From Gordonia rhizosphera NBRC 16068 (GTDB lineage Bacteria; Actinomycetota; Actinomycetes; Mycobacteriales; Mycobacteriaceae), in contig NZ_BAHC01000115.1 in the NCBI RefSeq assembly GCF_000298195.1, positions 1-64,000 of the forward strand: a stretch of 64,000 nt of DNA. Reading direction: 5' to 3'. The notes beneath the pieces are model-generated. The model ran no database searches, was not told the origin of the DNA, and was given only the letters and a program-made list of their open reading frames with translations. Within the stretch, counting starts at the first letter, position 1; each line of letters begins with the position of its first letter. Of this stretch, positions 18,003 to 26,726 are shown piece by piece. Both the position numbers and the translations under genes were made by a program.

Positions 18003-18136
18003 GTCGAGATTCGGTTCAGGAATAGGGTTGTGTTCGAATGGTACGACCTTTAAAATATGACGAACAGCACTCGCCACGATCGTGGTCCCACCGCGGACCG
18101 TCATGGTGGCTCAGGTGAATTCTGACAGGAGACATC

Positions 18137-19777
18137 ATGGAGCTCAGCACCTCGTATTGGCCGGCCGTACCGAGTTCTGGTGTTCGGGACATCACGTTGC
18201 CCGGACTCCTCCGGGAAGGTGCCGCCGTGGCGCCCGACCGGGTGGCGCTGGTCGATGCGGTACCCGAGCCGTCGGAACGTCGGTCGTGGACGTACGCGGA
18301 GCTTCTTCGTGACACGGAACGTTATGCGCGGGCGCTTCTCGCCGACTTCGCGCCCGGGGACCGCATCGCGGTCTTTGCCGCCAACAGCGGCGACTGGGTG
18401 ATCCTGCAGCAAGCCATCGCCATGGCCGGAATGGTCGTGGTAGCAGCCAATCCCGCGTATCGCCGAGATGAGCTGGCCTACGTTCTGCGTCATTCTGGGG
18501 CCGTCGCGATCTTCTATCAGCGCTCCTACCGGGGTGCGGACCTGAACGCCATCGTTGATGCCGCCCGCGCGGACGTCGGTACGGTGCGCATGGCCGTACC
18601 CGATGACGAGTGGTGGCAGTACGCGGAGCAGAGTGACCCCGGGGTCGGCCTGCCCGATGTCGCACCGATGGACCCGGTTCAGATCCAGTACACGTCGGGG
18701 ACGACCGGGTTCCCGAAGGGTGCGCTGTTGCACCACAAGGGAATTGTCAACGAGGCCACCTTCGTCTTCGAACGTGCGGGAATGGCAGATGGTGGCGTCT
18801 GCGTCAATGCGATGCCGATGTATCACATCGGTGGCGGAGCGGTCACCGAGCTCGGCACCCTCTCGGCCCACGGGACCTATGTCGTGTTGCCGGGATTCGA
18901 TCCGGCAGGGGTTCTCGAGGCGTATGAGACATATCGAGGCACGCATGGCCTTCTCGTGCCCACGATGCTGATCGCTCTGCTGGACCACCCGGACAGTGCG
19001 ACCCGCGACCTCTCGAGCATGCAGACGGTCTTGTCGGGGGCAGCGACGGTACCCGAGGCGCTTGTGCATCGGGTCACGGAGGAGTGGGGCTGCAATTTCT
19101 CGATTCTCTTCGGCCAGACCGAGATGCACGGCGTGATCAGCCAGACGAAGGTCACCGACAGTGCAGAGGACCAGGCGCGGACCGTCGGTCGGCCGCTGCC
19201 CGAGCTGGAGGTCCGGTTGGTCGATCCGATCACCGGCGCTGTTGTGGCCCTTGGCGAGCAGGGTGAGATTTGTTGTCGCGGTTATCAGAACATGCTGGGC
19301 TACTTCGACATGCCGGAGGAGACTGCTGCGACGATCGACGCGGACGGGTGGTTGCACATGGGTGACCTCGCGACGATGGACGAGCGTGGATTCCTGAAGA
19401 TCACCGGTCGGCTGAAGGAGATGATCATCCGCGGCGGCGTCAACATCTACCCGCGCGAGATCGAGGACATGCTCTTCGAGCATCCCGACGTGCACGACGT
19501 GGTGGTCGTCGGTGTGCCCGACGACTACTGGGGTGAACAAATCGGTGCAGTGATCTGCCTGCACGATCCGTCCCGGCACATCGATCCCGACGACCTCAAG
19601 GCGTGGTGCCGCGAGAGGATTTCCGCGCACAAGGTTCCGTCGATGTGGTTTTTCGTGGACTCGTTTCCGATGACTCCGTCGGGCAAGATCCAGAAGTTCA
19701 AGATCCGCGACCAGATCGCTGCCGGTGAGATCGTTGCGGACAAGGTGACCAGCGTCAGTCCATCGGGTGTCCGGTGA
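18137..19777 (+). CDS. Class I acyl-CoA ligase (AMP-forming)
   Basis: A 546-aa ANL ligase with YTSGTTGFPKGAL, FGQTEMHG, GWLHMGDLA and RLKEMIIRGGVNIYPREIED, and the catalytic Lys in PSGKIQKFK near the end. It lies downstream of the SDR on the same strand, with its own AT-rich 224-bp leader and GACAGGAG ribosome site. It probably activates the acid that enters the dehydratase/flavoprotein pathway, but the chain type cannot be read out. It belongs to a different subgroup from the ligase at 1166 judged by length and motif wording. Confidence 0.9.
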   Translation: MELSTSYWPAVPSSGVRDITLPGLLREGAAVAPDRVALVDAVPEPSERRSWTYAELLRDTERYARALLADFAPGDRIAVFAANSGDWVILQQAIAMAGMVVVAANPAYRRDELAYVLRHSGAVAIFYQRSYRGADLNAIVDAARADVGTVRMAVPDDEWWQYAEQSDPGVGLPDVAPMDPVQIQYTSGTTGFPKGALLHHKGIVNEATFVFERAGMADGGVCVNAMPMYHIGGGAVTELGTLSAHGTYVVLPGFDPAGVLEAYETYRGTHGLLVPTMLIALLDHPDSATRDLSSMQTVLSGAATVPEALVHRVTEEWGCNFSILFGQTEMHGVISQTKVTDSAEDQARTVGRPLPELEVRLVDPITGAVVALGEQGEICCRGYQNMLGYFDMPEETAATIDADGWLHMGDLATMDERGFLKITGRLKEMIIRGGVNIYPREIEDMLFEHPDVHDVVVVGVPDDYWGEQIGAVICLHDPSRHIDPDDLKAWCRERISAHKVPSMWFFVDSFPMTPSGKIQKFKIRDQIAAGEIVADKVTSVSPSGVR

Positions 19778-19806
19778 GCTGCGCGGATTGACGACGGTGC
19801 GGCTGA

Positions 19807-20218
19807 CTACCGATCGTGGTCGTGATCGTCTCCGATGAGCCGATCGAGCACCTCGGTCGTCGCCTCCGCGGCAAGAGAGAAGGGTTCGAGTACCGTGTCC
19901 GCACTGCCGCGCGGAGCCGCAACGCGTCGTCGGGATGGTGGGCCGTCATGGCGATGTGGCCCTGGTAGTGGTGGTGTTTGAGCGCGTGGAGCAGGGTGAG
20001 GTTGGCGTCCATCGCGGGGATCGTGCTGATGATGAACGTCGCGCGCGACAACGGGCAACGATTCCAGGAAGTGGAGATCCGTCGCGCTGCCGTAGACCGC
20101 GGTGATCCCGGGGCGCTGATTCGACGCCAACCGATGTGGGTCGAAGTCGACCGCGAGGATCCGACGTCCCCCGGAACTGCACTGGTCGGCGATGTGCCCG
20201 CCCGAACCGGCCGAGGCC
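19807..20218 (-). pseudogene. Remnant of a cation/proton antiporter TrkA-N domain
   Basis: On the minus strand this stretch matches the last ~140 codons of the intact antiporter gene at 31004, beginning near ADQCSSGGRRILAVDFDPHRLAS. Relative to the intact copy, one extra G in the segment after the GITAVYGSATD coding part shifts the frame, and a later one-base loss restores it, so both frames carry recognisable pieces. The membrane domain is absent. The copy ends in its own stop at 19807. At its upstream end it fuses at CGAGGCC (20212-20218) to a CitE-gene fragment; these seven bases occur in both parents. Confidence 0.8.
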
Positions 20219-20242
20219 TTCTCCGACGATGTCGGAACCGTC
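20212..20242 (+). pseudogene. CitE-like gene fragment
   Basis: These 31 bases match 1025-1055 of the CitE-like gene with a single mismatch by hand count. The fragment lies between the antiporter remnant and a ligase fragment and keeps the same orientation and order (CitE then ligase) as the intact pair at 249-2680. Confidence 0.7.
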
Positions 20243-20334
20243 ACAAACTGCCACGAGAACTCCGCATCCTCGATGAGATTCCGCGCAACACGACCGGCAA
20301 GGTGCTCACACACGTGCTCCGCGACCACGCGTGA
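20243..20334 (+). pseudogene. Acyl-CoA ligase C-terminal fragment
   Basis: These 92 bases match the last 92 bases of the ligase gene at 1166-2680, ending at the same TGA; I count 10 mismatches. The coded tail reads KLPRELRILDEIPRNTTGKV and on to the stop. No start or promoter belongs to it. The 128 bases that follow, to the aldehyde dehydrogenase stop at 20463, show nothing recognisable. Confidence 0.75.
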
Positions 20335-20462
20335 ACTCAGATCCTCGCCCTGCGCCGCGCCACCAGATCGCGCGAACTCTGGTGGTCACCGATCGTCGTC
20401 GGTGCGATCGACGTCGACGAGACGCGCACGAGTCCCCGAGTGCCTCGCGCTGACCCGCTCGT

Positions 20463-21920
20463 CTACGCCGGCCGAGTCGATGTCACCGAGATCGACTTCG
20501 TGATCAGGTACTCCTCGATCCCTTCGCGACCGAGTTCGCGTCCGTATCCGCTGCACTTGACACCGCCGAAAGGTGCGACGGGGTCCATCGCGTATCCCTG
20601 ATTGACGCCAAATGTGCCGGTGCGGATCTGGGCGGCGATGGCCAGTCCATGATCGACATCCTCGGTCCAAACGGACCCCGCGAGCCCGTACTCCGAATCG
20701 TTGGCGATGCTGATGGCCTCCTCTTCGCTGCCATAGGTGATGACCGTGATGACCGGGCCGAAGATCTCCTCGCGCGCAATCTGCATCGAGTTGTGAGCTC
20801 CGCTGAACAGCGTGGGTTGCACATACCAGCCCCTGTCGATGCCGTCCGGCATCTCCGGACCACCCAGAATCAGTTGGGCGCCTTCACGTTTTCCCGATTC
20901 GATGTAGCCGCGTACTCGTTCCTGTTGGCGTCGGGACACCAGGGGACCGACCTGGGTGTCGGGATCGCGTGGATCGCCGATGACCATCCGACCCATCTCT
21001 GCGGCCAGCGCATCGACGAACTCGCCGGCCCGGTCGGTGGGAACGAGGACGCGGGTGAGGGCGTTGCAGATCTGGCCGCTGTTGGACAGGCTCGCGGTGC
21101 GGACGCCGGCCGAGACGGTGGCCGGGTCGGCGTCTGCGAGGACGATGGCGGCCGATTTGCCCCCCAGCTCGAGGCTGACGGGGCGTAGGTCTGCTCCGCA
21201 CACGCCGGCGATGCGGCGGCCCGCGGCCGTGGATCCCGTGAAGGACACCTTGTCGACCCCGGGATGGGAGACAAGGTGCTCGCCGACCGCGGCATCTCCC
21301 GGTACGACGCTGACGATTCCCGGTGGCAGGTCGGCCTCGTCGATGATCCGGGCCAGCAGCAGGGCGTCGAGCGGCGACTCGGCTGCGGGTTTGAGAACAA
21401 CGCTGCACCCGGCGAGCAGAGCCGGTATCAACTTGGTCGTGATCAGGAACTGCGGCATGTTCCACGGCACGATTGCGGCCACCACGCCGACCGGCTCCTT
21501 GCGCACATGGACGTCGGGGCCGAAGAACCCGTGTCGGGTCTCACGCCACGTGAGGCTTTCGGCAAGTGCGGCGAATGCACTCATCATCGCGAGCGGAAAG
21601 GCGACCTGAGCTCGCCGGGAGAAGGAGATCGGCGCCCCGATCTCGCTGGTGATCGTCTCGGCCATCTCGGATTGGCGCGCAGCATAGACCTCGACCAAAC
21701 GTTTTATCGCACTGACTCTTTCGGAGGGGTCCGCCTGCGACCAATCGCCTTTCTCGAACGAGGCCCGGGCCGCCGCGACCGCCGCGTCCACATCTGCTGG
21801 TCCGGCGACGGCGACGCGTGCGACGCAGGCTTCGGTGTGCGGGCAGATCACCTCGATCTCGTCATCGAGGCTCGGTGCCGTCCAGGTTCCGCCGATGAAC
21901 AACTCGGTTTCGTGCTGCAC
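20463..21920 (-). CDS. Aldehyde dehydrogenase
   Basis: A 485-aa NAD(P)-dependent aldehyde dehydrogenase. It shows VVAAIVPWNMPQF, FTGSTAAGRRI, the general-base Glu in LELGGKSAAIV and the nucleophile Cys in SGQICNA, then EEIFGPVITV near the C-terminus. GTG start with GAGGAG upstream. It is divergent from the first Rieske oxygenase gene; the 192-bp gap holds a near-copy of the MarR-type palindrome (21955). It would oxidise an aldehyde released by the oxygenase cluster, for example after a dealkylation. Substrate is not known. Confidence 0.9.
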   Translation of the reverse strand: MQHETELFIGGTWTAPSLDDEIEVICPHTEACVARVAVAGPADVDAAVAAARASFEKGDWSQADPSERVSAIKRLVEVYAARQSEMAETITSEIGAPISFSRRAQVAFPLAMMSAFAALAESLTWRETRHGFFGPDVHVRKEPVGVVAAIVPWNMPQFLITTKLIPALLAGCSVVLKPAAESPLDALLLARIIDEADLPPGIVSVVPGDAAVGEHLVSHPGVDKVSFTGSTAAGRRIAGVCGADLRPVSLELGGKSAAIVLADADPATVSAGVRTASLSNSGQICNALTRVLVPTDRAGEFVDALAAEMGRMVIGDPRDPDTQVGPLVSRRQQERVRGYIESGKREGAQLILGGPEMPDGIDRGWYVQPTLFSGAHNSMQIAREEIFGPVITVITYGSEEEAISIANDSEYGLAGSVWTEDVDHGLAIAAQIRTGTFGVNQGYAMDPVAPFGGVKCSGYGRELGREGIEEYLITKSISVTSTRPA

Positions 21921-21954
21921 GTGTGCTCCTCCTGTGCCGACCTGGAATGAATAT

Positions 21955-21964
21955 CAACTACTTG
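21955..21964. promoter_or_regulatory. Candidate MarR operator half-degenerate copy
   Basis: CAACTACTTG differs by one base from the perfect palindrome CAAGTACTTG found twice before the reductase gene at 25592. It lies 35 bp upstream of the aldehyde dehydrogenase start in the gap divergent to the Rieske gene, so it could place both in the same regulon. Confidence 0.4.
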
Positions 21965-22112
21965 CGATTGTGATCTGGAGCATATACCGTCAGCGGAGCA
22001 GATCCCAGTCAGCCGACGACCGGAAGCGGTGCCATTTCGGGTCGGTTCGGAGCCGGTTGGCTACGGTTCACCACGTTGCCGTCTTCGGCCCGAGGCCATC
22101 AGGAGTAGCGTC

Positions 22113-23381
22113 ATGGCACGATTTCCCAAGCCGCCAGAAGGAAGCTGGACCGAGCATTATCCCGAGTTGGGCACCGCCCCGGTGTCGTACGAGGATTCGG
22201 TCAATCCGGAGATCTACGAGCTGGAACGTACGGCGATCTTCAAACGCGCATGGCTCAATGTCGGTCGCGTCGAACAGATCCCGCGCAAGGGTAGTTATTT
22301 CACCAAGGAAGTCGCCGCGGTCAACACCTCGATCATCGTGGTCCGCACCCGCGGCGACGAGGTCAAGGCATTTCACAACGTGTGCCGGCACCGCGGCAAC
22401 AAGTTGGTCTGGGACGACATGCCGCAGGAGGAGACCAGCGGGACGTGTCGACAATTCACCTGCAAGTACCACGCGTGGCGGTACAACCTCGACGGTGACC
22501 TGACGTTCGTCCAGCAGGAGGGCGAGTTCTTCGATCTCGACAGGTCCCGGTACGGCCTGGTGCCGGTGCACTGTGAGGTGTGGGAAGGCTTCATCTTCGT
22601 CAACTTCGCCAAGGAACCCGAGCAATCGCTGACGGACTTCCTCGGGCCCATGATCACCGACCTGGCCGGCTACCCCTTCGACAAGATGACCTCACGCTGG
22701 CACTATCGGTCCGAGGTCAAGGCGAACTGGAAGCTCTACATGGACGCGTTCCAGGAGTTCTACCACGCCCCGGTATTGCATGCGAACCAGACGCCGACCG
22801 CTTTCTCCAAGGCCGCCGCCGAAGCGGGATTCGAAGCCCCGCACTATCGGATCCAAGGCCCACATCGTCTGGTGAGCACCTCTGGTATCCGTGCCTGGGA
22901 GTTGGACGCCTCCATGCGTAAGCCGATCGAAGACATATGTCAGAGTGGGCTTTTCGGGCCATGGGAGAAGCCAGATCTGGGGCCGATGCCGACTGGGCTC
23001 AATCCGGCGAGATGTGATCCATGGGGCCTGGATTCATTCCAGCTGTTCCCCAACTTCACGATCCTGTTCTGGGGGCAGGGGTGGTACCTCACCTATCACT
23101 ACTGGCCGACGTCCTACAACACCCACATCTTCGAGGGCACGCTCTACTTCCCGCAGGCACGAACCCCCCGCGAACGAGTCGGCCAAGAACTGGCCGCGGC
23201 GTCGTTCAAGGAGTACGGACTCCAGGACGCCAACACGCTCGAGGCCACGCAGTCGATGCTCGAGACCCGCATCCTCGACAAGTACCTCCTCTGCGATCAG
23301 GAGATCCTCATTCGACACCTGCACAAAGAAACGGCGGAGTGGATCGCGGACTATCAGCGCACAGCGGAAAAGGCGGTTTGA
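22113..23381 (+). CDS. Rieske non-heme iron oxygenase, alpha subunit (first paralog)
   Basis: A 422-aa ring-hydroxylating-type oxygenase. The Rieske [2Fe-2S] ligands are canonical: C91 and H93 (CRH), C117 and H120 (CKYH). The mononuclear iron site has E215-x2-H218-x4-H223 in WKLYMDAFQEFYHAPVLH. Start ATG at 22113 with AGGAG 8 bases upstream; the longer open frame is non-family-like. It is translationally coupled to a 110-aa protein (TGATG overlap). No classical beta subunit is present. Electron supply probably comes from the KshB-like reductase at 25592. It aligns without gaps, over the part checked, to the paralog at 27525. Confidence 0.92.
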   Translation: MARFPKPPEGSWTEHYPELGTAPVSYEDSVNPEIYELERTAIFKRAWLNVGRVEQIPRKGSYFTKEVAAVNTSIIVVRTRGDEVKAFHNVCRHRGNKLVWDDMPQEETSGTCRQFTCKYHAWRYNLDGDLTFVQQEGEFFDLDRSRYGLVPVHCEVWEGFIFVNFAKEPEQSLTDFLGPMITDLAGYPFDKMTSRWHYRSEVKANWKLYMDAFQEFYHAPVLHANQTPTAFSKAAAEAGFEAPHYRIQGPHRLVSTSGIRAWELDASMRKPIEDICQSGLFGPWEKPDLGPMPTGLNPARCDPWGLDSFQLFPNFTILFWGQGWYLTYHYWPTSYNTHIFEGTLYFPQARTPRERVGQELAAASFKEYGLQDANTLEATQSMLETRILDKYLLCDQEILIRHLHKETAEWIADYQRTAEKAV

Positions 23382-23713
23382 TGATGACTACTTTGCTGCC
23401 ACCCGAGTTCGAGGACCTCGAGCAATTCTCCGACTGGTGTCTCGAGACCGAGAGCGAACGTTACGCCAAACGGCTCGCCTCGACGATGGTCGAAATACAG
23501 GCCTTCTACGACGTGATCACTGCACGCGCCGAGGAAGCCCTGAGCTATTGCGACAAATTCCCGCTCGACGATCTTCCGGACGACGTGCTCAACCTCATGC
23601 ACATGCTGTACTCGATGGTCACGGTGTCCTTCGCCGTGGAGTCCTGGGCACAACCCCGGGTACCTGATTCGGGCGCGACCTGGCTCGAGTGCGACGCCGA
23701 ACCGGTGCCGTGA
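23381..23713 (+). CDS. Small conserved partner of the Rieske oxygenase
   Basis: A 110-aa protein starting on the last base of the Rieske stop (TGATGATG). I do not recognise the family. It reads as mostly helical and acidic, with a central YCDKFPLDDLPDDVLNLMHM stretch. The same arrangement, with CDKF-x-LDDLPDD-x-LNL conserved, occurs in the 111-aa protein behind the second Rieske gene, so this is a conserved oxygenase companion rather than a chance frame. It could be a small structural subunit, an assembly factor or a coupling protein. There is no metal motif beyond scattered Cys and no signal peptide. Confidence 0.75.
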   Translation: MMTTLLPPEFEDLEQFSDWCLETESERYAKRLASTMVEIQAFYDVITARAEEALSYCDKFPLDDLPDDVLNLMHMLYSMVTVSFAVESWAQPRVPDSGATWLECDAEPVP

Positions 23714-24960
23714 CGAACCCTCCCACGATCGTCACGGCCCAGCGGTGGGCCGACGTCGACGCCGGAGTGGTTCGTCGCGACGCGGTCGTGGTGGTCGAGA
23801 GCGACCGCATCACAGCGGTGAATCCTTCGGGGCCGCTGCCTGATACGGCCACCACCATCGACCTCGGCGATGTGACGCTGCTGCCGGGTCTGATGGACAT
23901 GGAACTGAACCTGCTCATCGGCGGTCCCGGCGGTCCCGATGGCCTGCCGTCGCCGATGCACGGGGTTCAGGACGACCCGGCATACCGGACGCTGCGCGGT
24001 GGGATCAATGCCCGATCCACACTGGAGGCGGGATTCACCACGGTTCGCAATCTCGGTCTGATGGTGAAGACCGGCGGATACCTCCTCGACGTCGCGCTGC
24101 AGCGCGCGATCGACCAGGGCTGGTATCCCGGGCCACGTATCGTTCCGGCCGGGCACGCCGTCACGCCCTACGGGGGGCACCTGGATCCGACGGTGTTCCA
24201 GAGGATGGCGCCGGGCGTCATGCCGCTGAGCGTCGGTGAAGGTATCGCCAATGGAGTGCCGGATGTGCAGGCATGTGTGCGCTACCAGATCAGGCACGGT
24301 GCCAAGGTGATCAAGGTGTCCGCGTCGGGTGGGGTGATGTCGCACAGCACGTCGCCGGGCTCGCAACAGTATTCCGACGCGGAGTTCGAGGCCATCGCCG
24401 ACGAGGCCCATCGCGCCGGCCTGCGAGTGGCGGCTCATGCGGTCGGAGACAGCGCCATCCGAGCATGCATCCGCGCGGGGATCGACTGCATCGAGCACGG
24501 ATTTCTGGCCAGCGATGACACGATCCAGATGATGGCAGATCACGGAACATTCCTCGTGTCGACGACGAGTCTGACCGACGAGATGGCAGTGGATCGCATC
24601 GCACCTGAACTCCGGCGCAAGGCCGAAGAGGTCTTCCCGCGCGCGAAGTCGATGTTGCCCAAGGCGATTGCCGCAGGTGTTCGCATAGCGTGCGGCAGCG
24701 ATGCGCCGGCCATCCCGCACGGCCAGAACGCCAAGGAACTCTGCGCGCTGGTCAAACGTGGCATGACGCCGATGCAGGCCATTCGGGCAGCAACCGTGAC
24801 GAGTGCCGAGCTGATCGAGGCCGACCATGAGCTGGGTCGTCTGGCCCCCGGGTACTTCGCCGACATCATCGCCGTGCCCGGTGATGTGTCGGCCGATATC
24901 GGGTCGACACTGGACGTGCGCTTCGTGATGAAGGATGGGAAGGTTCATCGCCGGCCATAG
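23710..24960 (+). CDS. Amidohydrolase-family protein with altered metal motif
   Basis: A 416-aa protein read from GTG 23710 overlapping the previous stop (GTGA). It is a metal-dependent amidohydrolase by layout: LLPGLMD at the first barrel strand, KVIKVSASGGV with the potential carboxylated Lys, LRVAAHAVGD, CIEHGF, and CGSDAPAIPHGQNAKEL with the catalytic Asp. The usual HxH after PGLxD reads ELN here (MDMELNLLIGG), so two metal ligands are missing. It may use one metal or an altered site. Its place inside the Rieske operon suggests a hydrolytic step in the same pathway; the substrate (amide, ester or imidazolone-like) is unknown. Confidence 0.8.
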   Translation: MTNPPTIVTAQRWADVDAGVVRRDAVVVVESDRITAVNPSGPLPDTATTIDLGDVTLLPGLMDMELNLLIGGPGGPDGLPSPMHGVQDDPAYRTLRGGINARSTLEAGFTTVRNLGLMVKTGGYLLDVALQRAIDQGWYPGPRIVPAGHAVTPYGGHLDPTVFQRMAPGVMPLSVGEGIANGVPDVQACVRYQIRHGAKVIKVSASGGVMSHSTSPGSQQYSDAEFEAIADEAHRAGLRVAAHAVGDSAIRACIRAGIDCIEHGFLASDDTIQMMADHGTFLVSTTSLTDEMAVDRIAPELRRKAEEVFPRAKSMLPKAIAAGVRIACGSDAPAIPHGQNAKELCALVKRGMTPMQAIRAATVTSAELIEADHELGRLAPGYFADIIAVPGDVSADIGSTLDVRFVMKDGKVHRRP

Positions 24961-24991
24961 CGGTCGCGTGCTTGCTGTGAGCTACCGTCGA

Positions 24992-25005
24992 ACTTGAGAA
25001 CAAGT
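24992..25005. promoter_or_regulatory. Inverted repeat before marR-type gene
   Basis: ACTTG (24992-24996) and CAAGT (25001-25005) form an inverted repeat with a 4-base spacer, using the same half-sites as the CAAGTACTTG palindromes downstream of this gene. It lies 26 bp before the regulator's ATG and fits autoregulation. Confidence 0.45.
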
Positions 25006-25030
25006 GACACGGCCGACGACGGAGGCGCGC

Positions 25031-25480
25031 ATGGAACTGACAGAGAACATCCTCTGGCTCCTCAAACAGGCCTTCTACTACTCGCTGACCAGCGTCAACG
25101 AGGCCGTCAGTCAAGACGGTGTCACGACCGCGCAGATCGGTGTCCTCCGCCAGCTGAGCGAGGAGCCGGGGCTGTCGGCAGCCGAACTCGCCCGACGCCT
25201 GTTGATCACCCCGCAGGGCGTGCAGGTTGCGCTCACCGCGCTGGAGCGTCGGGGACTCGTCGAGCGCCGACAAGATCCTCATCACGCCCGCATCCTGCAG
25301 TCTTACCTGACCAAGGAGGGGCGCAAGGTCGCGAAAAAGGTCGTTGCCGATGCGCTGGAAGCGCATGCGAAGGTGTTCGGAGTCCTGACCACCGACGAGC
25401 AGAAGACACTGCGCGAACTGCTCTCCCGCGTTGTGGAACAGGGAACCGGCCAGACCTTTCGGGCCGACCATGTGACCTGA
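25031..25480 (+). CDS. MarR-family transcriptional regulator
   Basis: A 149-aa winged-helix regulator. The DNA-binding part runs from about residue 37: TAQIGVLRQLSEEPGLSAAELARRLLITPQGVQVALTALERRGLVERRQDPHHARI (landmarks TAQIGVLRQL, LITPQGVQVAL, RRGLVERR). It lies inside the oxygenase cluster with matching palindromic sites before itself and before the reductase gene. I chose the ATG at 25031, which has GGAGG 6 bases upstream, over the GTG at 25004. It is likely a repressor relieved by the substrate of the Rieske pathway. Confidence 0.88.
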   Translation: MELTENILWLLKQAFYYSLTSVNEAVSQDGVTTAQIGVLRQLSEEPGLSAAELARRLLITPQGVQVALTALERRGLVERRQDPHHARILQSYLTKEGRKVAKKVVADALEAHAKVFGVLTTDEQKTLRELLSRVVEQGTGQTFRADHVT

Positions 25481-25525
25481 CAATCGACCTGTTGATATCG
25501 CCAGACTCACCCGCAAGCCGAGTGA

Positions 25526-25555
25526 CAAGTACTTGATACATGTCGCAAGTACTTG
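25526..25555. promoter_or_regulatory. Tandem palindromic operators for the MarR regulator
   Basis: CAAGTACTTG occurs at 25526-25535 and again at 25546-25555. Each is a perfect 10-bp palindrome, and both are followed by ATAC. Start-to-start spacing is 20 bp, about two helical turns, so two dimers would bind the same face. The pair lies 37-66 bp before the reductase start and just after the MarR gene, probably overlapping the reductase promoter. Confidence 0.65.
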
Positions 25556-25591
25556 ATACTGTGGTTTGCGTAGTCGGAGACGGGAGGCGAC

Positions 25592-26692
25592 ATGACGCAC
25601 GTAACCGCGCAGGAAACGCCTGCCCACGAGGTCGAAACCACACTCGCGGGTGCCGATCGGGTGTCCCGACAGAACGGCGACCGCTTCCGGGCCCTGCGCG
25701 TCAAAGGTGTTGTGTGTGAGACGTCCGATGCCGTGTCGCTCGTTCTCGACGTACCCGCCACCGACACGATGCAATTCCGTTACCGGGCAGGTCAATTCAT
25801 CACAATCAATGTCGAGGTAGGCGGTTGCGAGTACTTGCGGTGTTATTCGATGTCGTCGTCACCGCTCGTCGGGAAGGACCTCCGCATCACCGTCAAACGT
25901 GATCGCGATGGTGTGGTGTCCAATTGGATCAACGATCACGTCCAAGTCGGCGACCAGATCTGGGCTGCGCGGCCATCGGGACGGTTCGTGCTGGCCGAGA
26001 CCGCTGCCGACCTGGTGGCCTTCGCGGGCGGGAGTGGTGTGACGCCGGTGTTCTCACTGATCTCCGCGGCACTGCAGGGCACCACGCGCACCGTGCGCCT
26101 CTTCTATGCCAATCGCAGCCGGGATTCGGTGATCTTCGGTGACGCACTCGATGATCTGGCCGTCCGCCATCCCGGCAGACTCGTGATCCACCACCACTTC
26201 GACGAGGATTCCGGTCTGGTGACGGGGGATGCGATCACTTCCTTTCTGGCTGATGTCGGCACCGACGCCGATCACTACATCTGTGGTCCATCCGCCTTCA
26301 TGGACACCGCGGAGTCGACCCTCGCCGCAGTCGGAACATCCACTGACCGGATACATCTGGAGCGATTCTCCGCTGCCGTGCCGGCATTCGATGCCGACTC
26401 CGATGTCTTCGGGTCCACGACGACCGAGGTGACGATCCGGCTCGATCGGCGAACGACCACAGTTCCGTATCGGACGGGACACACCCTGCTGCAGTCCGCT
26501 CGTTCGGCCGGACTGCGCGCACCGTCCTCCTGTGAAACAGGTTCGTGTGCAACATGTATGGCGCGGGTCATCGAGGGCAGCGTGCGGATGCTGAACAACG
26601 ATGCGCTCGACGACGACGAGGTCGCGGAAGGCTACATCTTGACCTGTCAGTCGGTGCCGACCAGCCCGACCATCAGCGTGGTTTACGAATAG
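25592..26692 (+). CDS. Ferredoxin reductase, KshB-like, with C-terminal 2Fe-2S domain
   Basis: A 366-aa electron-transfer protein. The FAD-binding barrel has RCYSMSSSP at 83-91; the NAD-binding part has AFAGGSGVTPVFSLI and YICGPSAFMD. The C-terminal plant-type [2Fe-2S] domain has C314, C319, C322 and C352 (CETGSCATC ... LTC). LRITVKRDRDGVVSNWINDHV resembles the reductase of 3-ketosteroid 9-alpha-hydroxylase (KshB). It is the only reductase near the two Rieske proteins and probably serves both, moving NADH electrons to their Rieske centres. Tandem MarR-type operators precede it. Confidence 0.92.
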   Translation: MTHVTAQETPAHEVETTLAGADRVSRQNGDRFRALRVKGVVCETSDAVSLVLDVPATDTMQFRYRAGQFITINVEVGGCEYLRCYSMSSSPLVGKDLRITVKRDRDGVVSNWINDHVQVGDQIWAARPSGRFVLAETAADLVAFAGGSGVTPVFSLISAALQGTTRTVRLFYANRSRDSVIFGDALDDLAVRHPGRLVIHHHFDEDSGLVTGDAITSFLADVGTDADHYICGPSAFMDTAESTLAAVGTSTDRIHLERFSAAVPAFDADSDVFGSTTTEVTIRLDRRTTTVPYRTGHTLLQSARSAGLRAPSSCETGSCATCMARVIEGSVRMLNNDALDDDEVAEGYILTCQSVPTSPTISVVYE

Positions 26693-26726
26693 GAGTGTTG
26701 CCCATGACATCGGCGAGGTGGACGCG

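Noticed and set aside
18101-19630. 509-aa frame opposite the acyl-CoA ligase
   Set aside because: Shadow frame; the plus strand carries all ligase motifs.
19807-20328. Intact 173-aa protein on the minus strand
   Set aside because: The frame runs through two frameshifts of an antiporter remnant and an antisense ligase fragment, so it is not a real gene.
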